From NCBI GenBank assembly GCA_016283075.1, contig JAEEMF010000069.1, forward strand, positions 1-61,616: a stretch of 61,616 nt of DNA, given 5' to 3'. Below are positions 1-8,180 of this stretch, in pieces; the stretch's first letter is position 1; each line of letters opens with the position of its first letter. This stretch comes from Bacilli bacterium (lineage in GTDB: Bacteria > Bacillota_I > Bacilli_A > RF39 > UBA660). The translations under genes and the position numbers were made by a program. Under the pieces are notes generated by a model that did not search any database, was not told the DNA's origin, and saw nothing but the letters and a program-made list of their open reading frames with translations.

Positions 1-2
1 AC

Positions 3-200
3 TGCGAACCTAGTTCTACTAGAAGAATAGAAAAAAGTGAATCATTTAATAAATGGTTTACCTTTTGGGAAAACCATAGAAAAACTCTTGATACATGTAA
101 ATATGCCGAATTTCTTCATAAATTAGTAAATAATGAAGATGTAAGTGAATATATGCCTGATACTAAATGGAATGATAATCCTAAATCGTTAATAAAATAA
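3..200 (+). CDS. C-terminal fragment of an unidentified protein (cut by window edge)
   Basis: An open frame runs from the window edge to a TAA at 198-200, giving about 65 residues of a protein tail whose start lies outside the window. It is polar, with aromatic residues (FNKWFTFWENHRK and a closing MPDTKWND stretch). I recognise no family. No terminator follows. A TGTTATAAT promoter element begins 10 bases after the stop, so the next gene is probably separately transcribed. Confidence 0.6.
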   Translation, partial: CEPSSTRRIEKSESFNKWFTFWENHRKTLDTCKYAEFLHKLVNNEDVSEYMPDTKWNDNPKSLIK

Positions 201-209
201 ATATATTTA

Positions 210-230
210 TGTTATAATTAACTTAGGAGG
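210..230 (+). promoter_or_regulatory. Extended -10 promoter and strong RBS of first array gene
   Basis: TGTTATAAT (TGN plus TATAAT) lies at 210-218 and AGGAGG at 225-230, seven bases before the ATG at 237. The extended -10 sits so close to the RBS that the 5' leader must be very short. Confidence 0.6.
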
Positions 231-236
231 ATTAAT

Positions 237-812
237 ATGAAAGATCACTCAAAAAGTATAGAAGAAAGAAGTAAATATGTTCTTTCTTATAAAGTTAAAG
301 ATAACAAATTAATATGTAATATGGCTACTGGAGAATCACTTGTTTATGATTATTCAGTGGAAAACGAAAATAAAATTAAAAAAGTTATGGAAAAGCAAGC
401 AACTGATCATAAAGATGATAATTATGAAACTAATTCATATATAACATATATTATTGTTTTATTGATGATACTTGCACTATTTAATTTAAATCTTCCTGTT
501 ATAGGAGTATGCTCTTTTTTATTACTTGTTAAAGGAGCATCTAGATTATATGCTACATCACTTAAAAATGATATAGAAAAGTTAAATTTATTCTTAGAAT
601 CTGGGAATATAATTAATGATAATTTAGATAAACCTAATATTAAAGCAGGTATATCTAAAAAAACTAAAAAGATTATTAATAATGGTCCAATTGATATAAA
701 TACACTTGATAAAGTTAAATTAAGAGATTATAAGAAATTACTTCTAAATATAAAAAGAGAAGAACTATTTAATATAGAAGAAATAAATAGTCCAAAAGTA
801 TATTCAAGATAG
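237..812 (+). CDS. Tandem-array membrane protein, member 1 (191 aa)
   Basis: Function unknown. It has the array layout in reduced form. A short N-terminal region (about 1-65) precedes a hydrophobic hairpin at about 68-105 (YIIVLLMILALF, then PVIGVCSFLLLV). A lysine-rich helical tail ends KLRDYKKLLLNIKREELFN, matching the KKYKKIRKEFKKIIKEHKEE block of later members. It lacks the leucine-proline-glutamate segment and the final short helix of longer members, so it is the most divergent copy. It is the only member with its own promoter and a terminator behind it (808-833). Assignment to the family rests on architecture and position more than on identity. Confidence 0.8.
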   Translation: MKDHSKSIEERSKYVLSYKVKDNKLICNMATGESLVYDYSVENENKIKKVMEKQATDHKDDNYETNSYITYIIVLLMILALFNLNLPVIGVCSFLLLVKGASRLYATSLKNDIEKLNLFLESGNIINDNLDKPNIKAGISKKTKKIINNGPIDINTLDKVKLRDYKKLLLNIKREELFNIEEINSPKVYSR

Positions 813-833
813 AGTTAAAACTCTATCTTTTTT
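808..833 (+). terminator. Intrinsic terminator after array member 1
   Basis: GATAGAGTT pairs with AACTCTATC around a two-base gap and is followed by six T. The stem begins inside the stop region of the upstream gene. Confidence 0.8.
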
Positions 834-847
834 ATTTCTATATCAAT

Positions 848-875
848 TTGTACTTTTTCATAAATATGTTATAAT
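848..875 (+). promoter_or_regulatory. Promoter of the nine-gene membrane-protein operon
   Basis: TTGTAC at 848-853, a 16-base spacer and TGTTATAAT at 867-875 form a good sigma-A type promoter with an extended -10. About 45 bases of leader precede the GGGGG ribosome binding site and the ATG at 928. No further promoter or terminator is visible before 8100. Confidence 0.65.
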
Positions 876-927
876 AGGGAACAATTGTGGCAGGATTTGC
901 CCATTAAAAGTAATTGGGGGTTATTAT

Positions 928-1530
928 ATGAAAAAGGAATTAGTACCATCAATATTTAAACTTAATTATATAAATAATTATGAGGTAGTAACAAATGAAA
1001 ATAAAACAAAAGATATTGTTATCAACTACATAATGGGTAATAAGGATATATTACCTTATACTAATACCAATATTTATATAGTAGAAAAACAAGTAAAAAC
1101 ACAGTTAGAAACTTTAAAGAATATGTTTTTATTTGATATTACTCACTTTGGTATTAGTTCTATTTGTAGTATAGCACTAGCTTTAGTATGTTTTATTTTT
1201 ACTGTTGCTAGTTCTGGAATACTTGCTGGATTATCGTTAGCAGCACTTTTATCTGTAACTGGATTTAGTGTTAAACAGTTTAAAAAAATGAAAGATGAAT
1301 ATGACTTTATTAAAAAAGTAGATTACTTTGAAAAGAATAAAGATGTATTTAATGGAGAAACTACTATAGAAAAAACAGTAGAAAAAGAAGAACCTACTTA
1401 TAAATTAAGTTATATTGATATAGATAATATGAGTTATAAAGAGTTAAAAGAAGCAAAAAAGGGTTTAGAAAATTTAGGATATGTTCCAAAAGAAGAATCT
1501 TCTTTAGGTAAACAACATATTAGGTTATAG
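928..1530 (+). CDS. Tandem-array membrane protein, member 2 (200 aa)
   Basis: Function unknown. First gene of the nine-gene operon. It begins with a soluble segment of about 70 residues containing the array-typical opening (YEVVTNENKTKDIVINY). A transmembrane hairpin follows at about 72-115 (rich in Ile, Leu, Ala, Ser), then a charged tail with the family-like element DIDNMSYKELKEAKKGLENLGY. It is shorter than members 3-10 and lacks the EVLELPEEKE linker. Its ribosome binding site is an unusual GGGGG seven bases before the ATG. The next gene starts eight bases after its TAG. Confidence 0.82.
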   Translation: MKKELVPSIFKLNYINNYEVVTNENKTKDIVINYIMGNKDILPYTNTNIYIVEKQVKTQLETLKNMFLFDITHFGISSICSIALALVCFIFTVASSGILAGLSLAALLSVTGFSVKQFKKMKDEYDFIKKVDYFEKNKDVFNGETTIEKTVEKEEPTYKLSYIDIDNMSYKELKEAKKGLENLGYVPKEESSLGKQHIRL

Positions 1531-1538
1531 GTGACAAC

Positions 1539-2315
1539 ATGGAAGAAGAAAAGAAAATTTATTATAACCAAATAGTAGGTTACGATAAAATTAACAATGG
1601 AAAAAATATTAAAATAACATATCTAAATAAGGATAAAGAGTATTTTACTGATATAGTACCAGCTGAATCATTTGATTTTGACTTAGCTGAGAAATGGACA
1701 GAAGGTAATTTTAAATCTTTTTTTGATACGATACGTATGTATTCTTTATTAGGCTTTGGATCAGTTGCTTTTGCTTGGTTTGTAAATACAACTACCTCAG
1801 CATTATTTGAAAAAATTATATATTATACTATAGAAACTTTATTTGCTGCTTTCTTTGCATTAGCAATAAAAAGTATTCCTAGTAATGTTGTACAAATAAA
1901 AAATGCTTGGGGATTTATGTTTAAAAAAATTAAATCCGAAAGGATGCTTAAGAAATTTAGAAAGATACAAAAGTTAAATGAAAAGGTTAAATTAATAGAT
2001 GATGAATCAATGATATGTCCTGTTGATATTCCTGTATCTTGTGAAGAAATGTTTATGAATTATAGTTTAAAAGATCTTAAAGATATATATAAAAATTTAA
2101 AGAGATCATATAAGGATAATAAAGAAGAAATAGAATTTAAAGAAATATTTGTTAAACCTGAAGTAGAGGTTCTAGAACTTCCTGAAGAAAAAGAAGAAGA
2201 AAAAGAATCTGAAGAAAATAATCATATATTAGATGATATTTATAGTATTATGGATAAATATAATTATACTCCAGATGAAAAACAAAAAATAATTACTTAT
2301 TTAATGGATAAATAA
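1539..2315 (+). CDS. Tandem-array membrane protein, member 3 (258 aa)
   Basis: Function unknown. Full array architecture: an N-terminal domain (1-70) opening with YYNQIVGYDKINNGKNIKIT, a two-segment membrane hairpin around 68-112, and a lysine-rich cytosolic-type tail with YSLKDLKDIYKNLKRSYKDN. The acidic linker VEVLELPEEKEEEKE follows, then a terminal helix (ILDDIYSIMDKYNYTPDEKQ). The order of these modules is repeated in the genes on both sides. Lysine-rich flanks on both sides of the hairpin suggest that both ends face the cytoplasm (inference from the positive-inside rule). It is eight bases from member 2 and 20 from member 4. Confidence 0.85.
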   Translation: MEEEKKIYYNQIVGYDKINNGKNIKITYLNKDKEYFTDIVPAESFDFDLAEKWTEGNFKSFFDTIRMYSLLGFGSVAFAWFVNTTTSALFEKIIYYTIETLFAAFFALAIKSIPSNVVQIKNAWGFMFKKIKSERMLKKFRKIQKLNEKVKLIDDESMICPVDIPVSCEEMFMNYSLKDLKDIYKNLKRSYKDNKEEIEFKEIFVKPEVEVLELPEEKEEEKESEENNHILDDIYSIMDKYNYTPDEKQKIITYLMDK

Positions 2316-2335
2316 TAACAAAAGGGGGTTTTGTT

Positions 2336-3121
2336 ATGCCAAGAAATGATGATATGAATATTTATGAAAATGCAATTAGATATGAAGTAGTAGGTAACGG
2401 AAAAACAGTTAAAGTATTTTTTAGGAATTGTGATACAGTTAAATTTTCTGTTATTCCTAGTGAAGAAGTTAATTTTGAAAAACTAGATGAAACAGTAAAA
2501 AAGAATGCTGGCGATTTAAAAAAAGAATTGAAAACTATCTCAATGATAGTTGGAATTCCTATTGCAATTGTTATGATACCTATCATGATAGTTAATGGAT
2601 TAATATTACCTACTTTATTGTCAGGTTTATCTGTTGTTGCCTATGCAGTATCAATTGATTATTTAATTTATACTAAAAATTTAAGAAGCTTAAAATATGT
2701 AGAAAAATATAAAGATAAAATTAATAATATGTATGCAGATATAGAAGGGGTAATATCTGGATATAACAAAATGTGTGAATTAGATGGTAAAGCTATTAAA
2801 GGTGTTACTTTTCCACTATTAAGTGAAGATATCTTATATAGTATTAAACCAAAACGTGTTAAGAAAATATACAAAGAACTTAAGAAATTACATAAAGCTA
2901 ATAAAGAAGATATTGAATATAGAAATTTCTTAATAGAATCAAGAAAGACAGTTATTCCTGAAGAAATTGAAGTACTTAAACTTCCTGAAGAAGAACAAGT
3001 TGTTGATTCTAATGAATGGCTTATTGCAGTTCAAAAGATTAAAGAACAATATGGCTTTAATCCTGATTCAGAAGGATTAATAGAAAATAAATTTAAAAAT
3101 TATACTCTTAGAAATAATTAG
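2336..3121 (+). CDS. Tandem-array membrane protein, member 4 (261 aa)
   Basis: Function unknown. It opens with YENAIRYEVVGNGKTVKVFF, a clear paralogue of member 3's YNQIVGYDKINNGKNIKITY. The membrane hairpin lies at about 66-108 (IVGIPIAIVMIPIMIV, then LLSGLSVVAYAVSIDYLIY). The tail carries the array signatures: YKDKINNMYADIEGV, then RVKKIYKELKKLHKANKEDI, then EIEVLKLPEEE. A terminal helix and an asparagine-rich end follow. The gene has a GGGGG-type ribosome binding site, and an AGGAGG for member 5 overlaps its stop codon, consistent with translational coupling. Two minus-strand open frames inside it are coding shadows. Confidence 0.85.
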   Translation: MPRNDDMNIYENAIRYEVVGNGKTVKVFFRNCDTVKFSVIPSEEVNFEKLDETVKKNAGDLKKELKTISMIVGIPIAIVMIPIMIVNGLILPTLLSGLSVVAYAVSIDYLIYTKNLRSLKYVEKYKDKINNMYADIEGVISGYNKMCELDGKAIKGVTFPLLSEDILYSIKPKRVKKIYKELKKLHKANKEDIEYRNFLIESRKTVIPEEIEVLKLPEEEQVVDSNEWLIAVQKIKEQYGFNPDSEGLIENKFKNYTLRNN

Positions 3122-3134
3122 GAGGATTTAAATA

Positions 3135-3875
3135 ATGAAAGAAATAGAATACGATTGTTTAGTAGATTACACCATTGATGAAGATAATAAAAAGGCTACA
3201 TTAATATATGTAGATATTGATAAACGTACTGGTAAATGTTTATGCTCGGATACTGTACCAGTAAATATTCTTGATAAAGAAAAAGCAGATGAATCTATTG
3301 TTAATTGTAAGAAAACATTAAAGGATTATGCTGCACTTCTTTTACTATGTCCAGCAGTAGGTGTAATACTATATTTTTCGTACTTCTATTTAGAAATGTG
3401 TTTAGGTGGATTATCCCATACTGCATCAACACTTGTAGGTGTAGTTGCAGCACTTGCTTCTATTTATCCTCTTCCTGATAGTCTTCAAAGATATAGAGCA
3501 ATATTTATTAGTAAGAAACTTAAATATGAAGAAAAACATAGAGAAGAAATTAATAAGATGTATGAAGATGTTAAACTTCTTGATTGTATAACACTTGGAA
3601 GTGAAACAATTTCCTTACCTCTTTCTAAAAAAGAGTTTCTATGTGATATAAAACCTAAAAGTTTAAGAAAATTAAGAAAAGACTTAAAAAGTATAATTAA
3701 AGAGAATAAAGAGGAAATTGAATATCGAAAAGATTTATTAAAACAAAAGGAACGTATAGAAAGTACAAAAACATTAGAAGTAGAAACTGATAGAGGAGAA
3801 GTTGATATAAATAACTACTATGAAACACCTACCATATCTAATGAAACAAAATGCCCTGTATTATATAAAAAATAG
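3135..3875 (+). CDS. Tandem-array membrane protein, member 5 (246 aa)
   Basis: Function unknown. N-terminal domain with the family pattern DYTIDEDNKKATLIYVDIDK. The hairpin at about 58-105 is longer and richer in Ala, Leu and Cys than in its neighbours. The tail has EEKHREEINKMYEDVKLL, which is nearly the same in member 6 (MDKHRDEINKMYEDVSLL), then KSLRKLRKDLKSIIKENKEE. The C-terminal linker (ESTKTLEVETDRGEVD) departs from the LELPEEKE form and the final helix is missing. The 3' part therefore seems to have diverged or been replaced. It is separated from member 6 by 17 bases. Confidence 0.84.
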   Translation: MKEIEYDCLVDYTIDEDNKKATLIYVDIDKRTGKCLCSDTVPVNILDKEKADESIVNCKKTLKDYAALLLLCPAVGVILYFSYFYLEMCLGGLSHTASTLVGVVAALASIYPLPDSLQRYRAIFISKKLKYEEKHREEINKMYEDVKLLDCITLGSETISLPLSKKEFLCDIKPKSLRKLRKDLKSIIKENKEEIEYRKDLLKQKERIESTKTLEVETDRGEVDINNYYETPTISNETKCPVLYKK

Positions 3876-3892
3876 AAGAGGATGTGACATCT

Positions 3893-4723
3893 ATGCCTTA
3901 CTACCAAGAATTAATTCCTATAATTAGATATGAAGAAGTAATTGGTTATGAACCAGTAAAGAATCCTGATTCTGTTAAACTAATATATTTTGATCCTAAA
4001 ATATATAAAGATAATAATGGATATAATTTTCATGTTGTTTGGAAAAGAGATGTTGATTTTCAAAAACTGGATGAATCTATAAAAGAAAACCGTAAGAAAA
4101 TTAATAAGGACAGCTTTATATACTTATTACCTTTATCTTTAATAATCATTACTTTCTTTTATATGATTATTGGAAAGGTTTTGAATTTATTAGATACATC
4201 TAATCTATATGATATAATTTTGTATCTATTCGCTATAGCAGATGGTATAACTAGTGCCGCATTAAGGGATGAAATTGTTGGTAAAAGAAAATCACTACTT
4301 ACAAAGCGTAAGCTTAAGTTTATGGATAAGCATCGTGATGAAATAAATAAGATGTATGAAGATGTGTCACTTCTAGGATATAGTACTGATATGTTTAATA
4401 CATATAATAATAGAACTTATCCTTTAAGTAAAGAACATTTCTTAAATGGAGAGAGACTTTTAAATTTATTTGTATTAAATAAAAGATTAAAAAAAATAAC
4501 CAAAAAGAATAAAGATGAAATAGAACATCAAAAAGAACTTCTTTCTAAATTTAAAAAGGTTGAAAAAACTAAAGAAGAAGTAGAAGTACTAGAACTTCCT
4601 AAAGAGAAAGAAGAAATAAAAGAAGAAAATATACTAGATGAAGTAAATGCTATTTTAGATCAGTATAATGTTAGTCCTAGTGATAATACTAATAATTCAA
4701 TAAAAAATTTAATAAAGAAATAA
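3893..4723 (+). CDS. Tandem-array membrane protein, member 6 (276 aa)
   Basis: Function unknown. I place the start at the ATG at 3893 because AGAGG at 3877-3881 is spaced for it. An in-frame GTG at 3884 lies only two bases from that RBS. Array modules in order: N-terminal domain with IRYEEVIGYEPVKNPDSVKL; membrane hairpin (LLPLSLIIITFFYMIIG, then a second segment); MDKHRDEINKMYEDVSLLGY; a lysine-rich helix (KRLKKITKKNKDEIEHQKEL); linker EEVEVLELPKEKEE; terminal helix ILDEVNAILDQYNVSPSD, ending NLIKK. The LIKK ending recurs in the next two members. Confidence 0.85.
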   Translation: MPYYQELIPIIRYEEVIGYEPVKNPDSVKLIYFDPKIYKDNNGYNFHVVWKRDVDFQKLDESIKENRKKINKDSFIYLLPLSLIIITFFYMIIGKVLNLLDTSNLYDIILYLFAIADGITSAALRDEIVGKRKSLLTKRKLKFMDKHRDEINKMYEDVSLLGYSTDMFNTYNNRTYPLSKEHFLNGERLLNLFVLNKRLKKITKKNKDEIEHQKELLSKFKKVEKTKEEVEVLELPKEKEEIKEENILDEVNAILDQYNVSPSDNTNNSIKNLIKK

Positions 4724-4734
4724 ATGGTGATTTT

Positions 4735-5556
4735 ATGGCGAAAGAAGAATACTATAATTTTTATAATCTTATATATCCTATTGATTATGAAATAGTAAAA
4801 GAAGATGAAAATGATACTATATATAGAGCTTTTGGAATATCTTCTGATAGAAAGAATCCAATAGAATCAGCTATTTTTAGAAAGAATACTTTTCAAGATG
4901 AAAAATATAATAAAGATCAACTAGCAAATAAATTCAATATAATTGAAAGAAACCATAAGAAAGTGATACCATTATGTTTTCATGATATTACTAATGTTTT
5001 ATCATTTTTTATTGGTGGTATATCTTTTGCTTCAATATTTGTATTAATTATTTGGTAAGAAACAATTGGTTTTACAAATCCTCTTTTATTATTTATACCG
5101 TTTATTACTTTTGTAGCTTCTATGCTGAAATGGGATAATTATTTCGATGGAAGACTTGAAATGTCAGGAAAAGGTATTCCAGTTTTTAAACGACTATCAT
5201 TCTATAAGAAATATGCAAAAGAGCTAAATAAACAGTATGAAGAAATAAAGAAACTTGGATTTAATAATTCAATTGACTTTGGAATTAATTTTCCTATAAC
5301 TAAGACAGATATATATTTAGCAGATGATTTAAAAAAATATAAAAAAATAAGAAAAGAATTTAAAAAGATAATAAAAGAACATAAAGAAGAAATAGAATAT
5401 ATTAGATATCAAGATAGTATAAAGAAACCTGAAGTACTAGAACTACCTAATGAAAAAGAAGATATTCTAGGTATAATTAATGAAGTAGAAAATAGATTTA
5501 GTCTTGGAATAGATAATACAAGTACAAATCAAAGAAAAAAATTAATAAAGAAATAA
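4735..5556 (+). pseudogene. Tandem-array membrane protein, member 7, interrupted by an in-frame TAA
   Basis: Read through, this is one continuous frame of 273 sense codons with a single TAA at 5056-5058. It begins MAKEEYYNFYNLIYPIDYEIV, has a first membrane segment (FFIGGISFASIFVLIIW), then the stop, then the second membrane segment (NPLLLFIPFITFVASML) and a full-length family tail. No frameshift is needed. As written, only a 107-residue protein with the N-terminal domain and one membrane helix is made. An ATG at 5122 could restart a 144-residue tail fragment, but there is no good ribosome binding site in front of it. The last 366 bases are nearly identical to member 8. It is either a young pseudogene or a split two-piece version. 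Confidence 0.75.
5191..5556 (+). repeat. Near-identical 366-base repeat, copy A (3' half of member 7)
   Basis: This segment matches 6001-6366 at a constant offset of 810 bases with only scattered substitutions. The 5' halves of the same two genes are only distantly similar. The tract covers the tail module from the end of the membrane hairpin to the stop codon. Recent unequal crossing-over or gene conversion would produce this pattern. Confidence 0.9.
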
Positions 5557-5568
5557 AAGGGTGATATT

Positions 5569-6366
5569 ATGGAAGAAAAAATGGTTGAAAAACATACTAT
5601 TAAAATTCCGATCGATTATGAACTTGTTGATAGTGATAGTTATAAACCTAAAATTAGATTATATGGTATAGATAATGATACTATTAAAAGTGAGTTATTA
5701 TTTAAGAGTGATTTTCGTTGGGATTATAGTTGTTGTGGAGACTTCGGTATGTTAGACTACGACATCAAAAGAAATACAAATGTATTAGAAGAAATAGTTT
5801 CATTTGAAAATACAAATAAAGTATTGTTATCAACAACTTTAATTGGATCAATGATTATTGGGTTAGGTATATTTCTAGGTATTTCTGATGTTACTCTAGT
5901 GGGCTTAATTTCAGCTGGAATTTCTTTAGGTATTTATGGTTTTAATTATGTTTTATATTCCATGGAACGTTTTTACTGTCATGGTACACCAATAATGAAA
6001 CGTTTATCATTCTATAAGAAATATGCAAAAGAGCTAAATAAACAGTATGAAGAAATAAATAAACTTGGATTTAATAATTCAATTGACTTTGGAATTAATT
6101 TTCCTATAACTAAGAAAGATATATATTTAGCAGATGATTTAAAAAAATATAAAAAAATAAGAAAAGAATTTAAAAAGATAATAAAAGAACATAAAGAAGA
6201 AATAGAGTATATTAGATATCAAGATAGTAATAAGAAACCTGAAGTATTAGAACTACCTAATGAAAAAGAAGATATTCTAGGTACTATTAATGAAGTAGAA
6301 AATAGATTTAGTCTTGGAATAGATAACACAAGTACAAATCAAAGAAAAGAATTAATAAAGAAATAA
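5569..6366 (+). CDS. Tandem-array membrane protein, member 8 (265 aa)
   Basis: Function unknown. It opens with TIKIPIDYELVDSDSYKPKI, very like member 9 (TIDYPIDYELVEGEGSQPKI). The membrane hairpin at about 84-125 (LLSTTLIGSMIIGLGIFLG, then LVGLISAGISLGIYGFNYVL) is followed by the tail KKYAKELNKQYEEINKLGF, ADDLKKYKKIRKEFKK, IIKEHKEEIEYIRYQDS, KKPEVLELPNEKEDILG and an end in LIKK. The tail is almost identical to member 7 and partly shared with member 9, whereas the N-terminal domains are individually diverged. A GGTGATATT-type ribosome binding site precedes the ATG. Confidence 0.86.
   Translation: MEEKMVEKHTIKIPIDYELVDSDSYKPKIRLYGIDNDTIKSELLFKSDFRWDYSCCGDFGMLDYDIKRNTNVLEEIVSFENTNKVLLSTTLIGSMIIGLGIFLGISDVTLVGLISAGISLGIYGFNYVLYSMERFYCHGTPIMKRLSFYKKYAKELNKQYEEINKLGFNNSIDFGINFPITKKDIYLADDLKKYKKIRKEFKKIIKEHKEEIEYIRYQDSNKKPEVLELPNEKEDILGTINEVENRFSLGIDNTSTNQRKELIKK
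6001..6366 (+). repeat. Near-identical 366-base repeat, copy B (3' half of member 8)
   Basis: Partner of 5191-5556 at offset 810. A shorter third block of the same sequence lies in member 9 at about 6998-7134, covering the KEHKEEIEYIRYQDS to EVENRF part. Confidence 0.9.
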
Positions 6367-6379
6367 AAATGGTGATATT

Positions 6380-7195
6380 ATGGAAGAAAATGAAAAAACA
6401 GTAGTAGATTTTACAATTGATTATCCTATTGACTATGAACTTGTTGAAGGTGAAGGATCTCAACCAAAAATAAGGGTTTTTGGCGTAACTGGCGATAATT
6501 TTAAAAGTGAGTTATTGTTTAAATATAATTTTGAAAATGAATATAATGACCGAGGAGATCTATATAATTTAAATAGTGATATTAAGAAAAATATGAAAAT
6601 TGTTAAAAAATCAGCCGTGAGGGAATTAATAACTTATATATTTTTTCCTCTAATAATCATTGGTTTTGCTACTTTTATTACTGGCTTAATTTCTAATGGT
6701 ATGGTACTAGCTGGTATTACTAGAATTGGTTATTTTTTAATGTGGTCTTCTATTTTGATTAATAATACAAGTAAGTTATTATGTAGAAATAAAGATATTC
6801 TTGGTTTTGGTCTTCCAATACTTCGAAGAAAAAAATTCTATGAGAAAAAAGCTAAAGAACTTAATAAACAGTATGAAGAAATTAATAAACTTGGTTTTAT
6901 TTGTACGATAAATACTGATGTAGACTTTCCTATTAGTAAGAAAGATATTTACTGTACTAAAAGACTTAAAAAGTTTAAAAAGGTAAGTAAAGACTTTAAA
7001 AAGATTATAAAAGAACATAAAGAAGAAATAGAATATATTAGATATCAAGATAGTATTAAAAAACCTGAAGTACTAGAACTTCCTAATGAAAAAGAAGATA
7101 TTCTAGGTACTATTAATGAAGTAGAAAATAGATTTACTCCTTCTTTTACTAGTGAAACTAGTAAAAAACATTTACTTGAAAAGACAATTAGATAA
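6380..7195 (+). CDS. Tandem-array membrane protein, member 9 (271 aa)
   Basis: Function unknown. It opens FTIDYPIDYELVEGEGSQPK and continues like member 8 (FGVTGDNFKSELLFKYNF against YGIDNDTIKSELLFKSDF). Membrane hairpin at about 85-130 (ELITYIFFPLIIIGFATFIT, then a second segment). The tail has KKAKELNKQYEEINKLGF, then a lysine-rich helix, then a stretch identical to members 7 and 8. Its last residues (SETSKKHLLEKTIR) differ. The shared internal block with different ends fits patchwork exchange between neighbours. Minus-strand open frames over 6779-7230 are coding shadows. Confidence 0.85.
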   Translation: MEENEKTVVDFTIDYPIDYELVEGEGSQPKIRVFGVTGDNFKSELLFKYNFENEYNDRGDLYNLNSDIKKNMKIVKKSAVRELITYIFFPLIIIGFATFITGLISNGMVLAGITRIGYFLMWSSILINNTSKLLCRNKDILGFGLPILRRKKFYEKKAKELNKQYEEINKLGFICTINTDVDFPISKKDIYCTKRLKKFKKVSKDFKKIIKEHKEEIEYIRYQDSIKKPEVLELPNEKEDILGTINEVENRFTPSFTSETSKKHLLEKTIR

Positions 7196-7206
7196 GTGGT
7201 GATAAT

Positions 7207-8100
7207 ATGATAAATTTTAATGATAAACATGATCTATCTTATGATGAAGTATATGATTTTATAGTTGACTATGAAAAGTTAGATGATAATACTTATAAGA
7301 TTTATTATAGAGACTTTGATTTTTATGATATGGTAAATTATACAATTGTAAAAAATGATGATAATAAGATTAATGAAGATAAAATGGATAGGATGAAAGA
7401 ACGTACTTTATCAAGATGTAGTTATGCTAAGGATAAAAAAAGAAAAGATATCCTTTTCTTTGGTACGTGGCTTTTTATTATAGCTGGTCTAGTTCTAAGT
7501 ACATTTATGCGTTTTCCTGTTTCAAGAAGTATTTTTTTAATTTTAAATAGTACTTATTTGATACGTAGTCATACTGTCCGTAGATCTAAAATAGATGATG
7601 AATATGAAGAATGTGATAGAACACTATTTAAGAAAATAAACTTTACTAATAATAATAGAGAAAATCTTAATAAGATGTATGAGTATATTAGAAGATTAGG
7701 TTTTATCTCAGAACTATTTGAAGGTATAAAGTTTCCTTTAAGTAAGGAAGATACTTTAATAAATATACCTGTAAGTAAACTTAAAAAAATAGAAAAAGAA
7801 GTTAAAAAGATTGTAAAAGAACATAAAGAAGAAATAGATCAGTTTACTATAGAAGATGAACTTGAAAGAGAAAAAGAAAAGTTAAGAAATATAAAACTTC
7901 AAGAAATGGAAGATGAAAAAATGCGTTCTGAAATAAAAGAACTATTAGAGCATCCGGATGAATGGGATACTTCTTCTATGAAAAAAGAGGTAACTAAAGG
8001 TGATATTTTAGATACTATTAAAGAAATTCATAATATGTATTTATATACTCCCGAAACTGAAAATATAGAAAATCCAAAGTCTTTTGGAGCAAAAAAATAA
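7207..8100 (+). CDS. Tandem-array membrane protein, member 10 (297 aa)
   Basis: Function unknown. Last and longest member. The N-terminal domain opens with FIVDYEKLDDNTYKIYYRDF. A membrane hairpin lies at about 79-120 (ILFFGTWLFIIAGLVLSTF, then FLILNSTYLI). The tail has ENLNKMYEYIRRLGF, VSKLKKIEKEVKKIVKEHKE, a long coiled-coil-like charged stretch (about residues 218-265) not seen in the other members, and the terminal helix ILDTIKEIHNMYLYTPE. The operon ends here, with a terminator directly after the stop codon at 8100-8122. Confidence 0.85.
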   Translation: MINFNDKHDLSYDEVYDFIVDYEKLDDNTYKIYYRDFDFYDMVNYTIVKNDDNKINEDKMDRMKERTLSRCSYAKDKKRKDILFFGTWLFIIAGLVLSTFMRFPVSRSIFLILNSTYLIRSHTVRRSKIDDEYEECDRTLFKKINFTNNNRENLNKMYEYIRRLGFISELFEGIKFPLSKEDTLINIPVSKLKKIEKEVKKIVKEHKEEIDQFTIEDELEREKEKLRNIKLQEMEDEKMRSEIKELLEHPDEWDTSSMKKEVTKGDILDTIKEIHNMYLYTPETENIENPKSFGAKK

Positions 8101-8122
8101 CGAACTAAATAGTTCGTTTTTT
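8100..8122 (+). terminator. Intrinsic terminator closing the membrane-protein array
   Basis: ACGAACTA pairs with TAGTTCGT around a two-base loop and runs into five or more T. A TGGTATAAT promoter for the next unit lies at 8155-8163. Confidence 0.8.
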
Positions 8123-8180
8123 ATTTTCTATGAAATGGTAATAATACTTATTTGTGGTATAATGTTAATAGAGGTGTTTT

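Noticed and set aside
5056..5058. Programmed stop-codon read-through or recoding
   Set aside because: The codon is TAA, the least leaky stop; there is no special downstream structure I can see, and related members have no stop here. A plain nonsense mutation or split is simpler.
6779..7230. Minus-strand Phe/Ile-rich open frames in the membrane-protein array
   Set aside because: They are antisense to lysine-rich helices (AAA/AAG read as TTT/CTT) and have no start signals; shadows.
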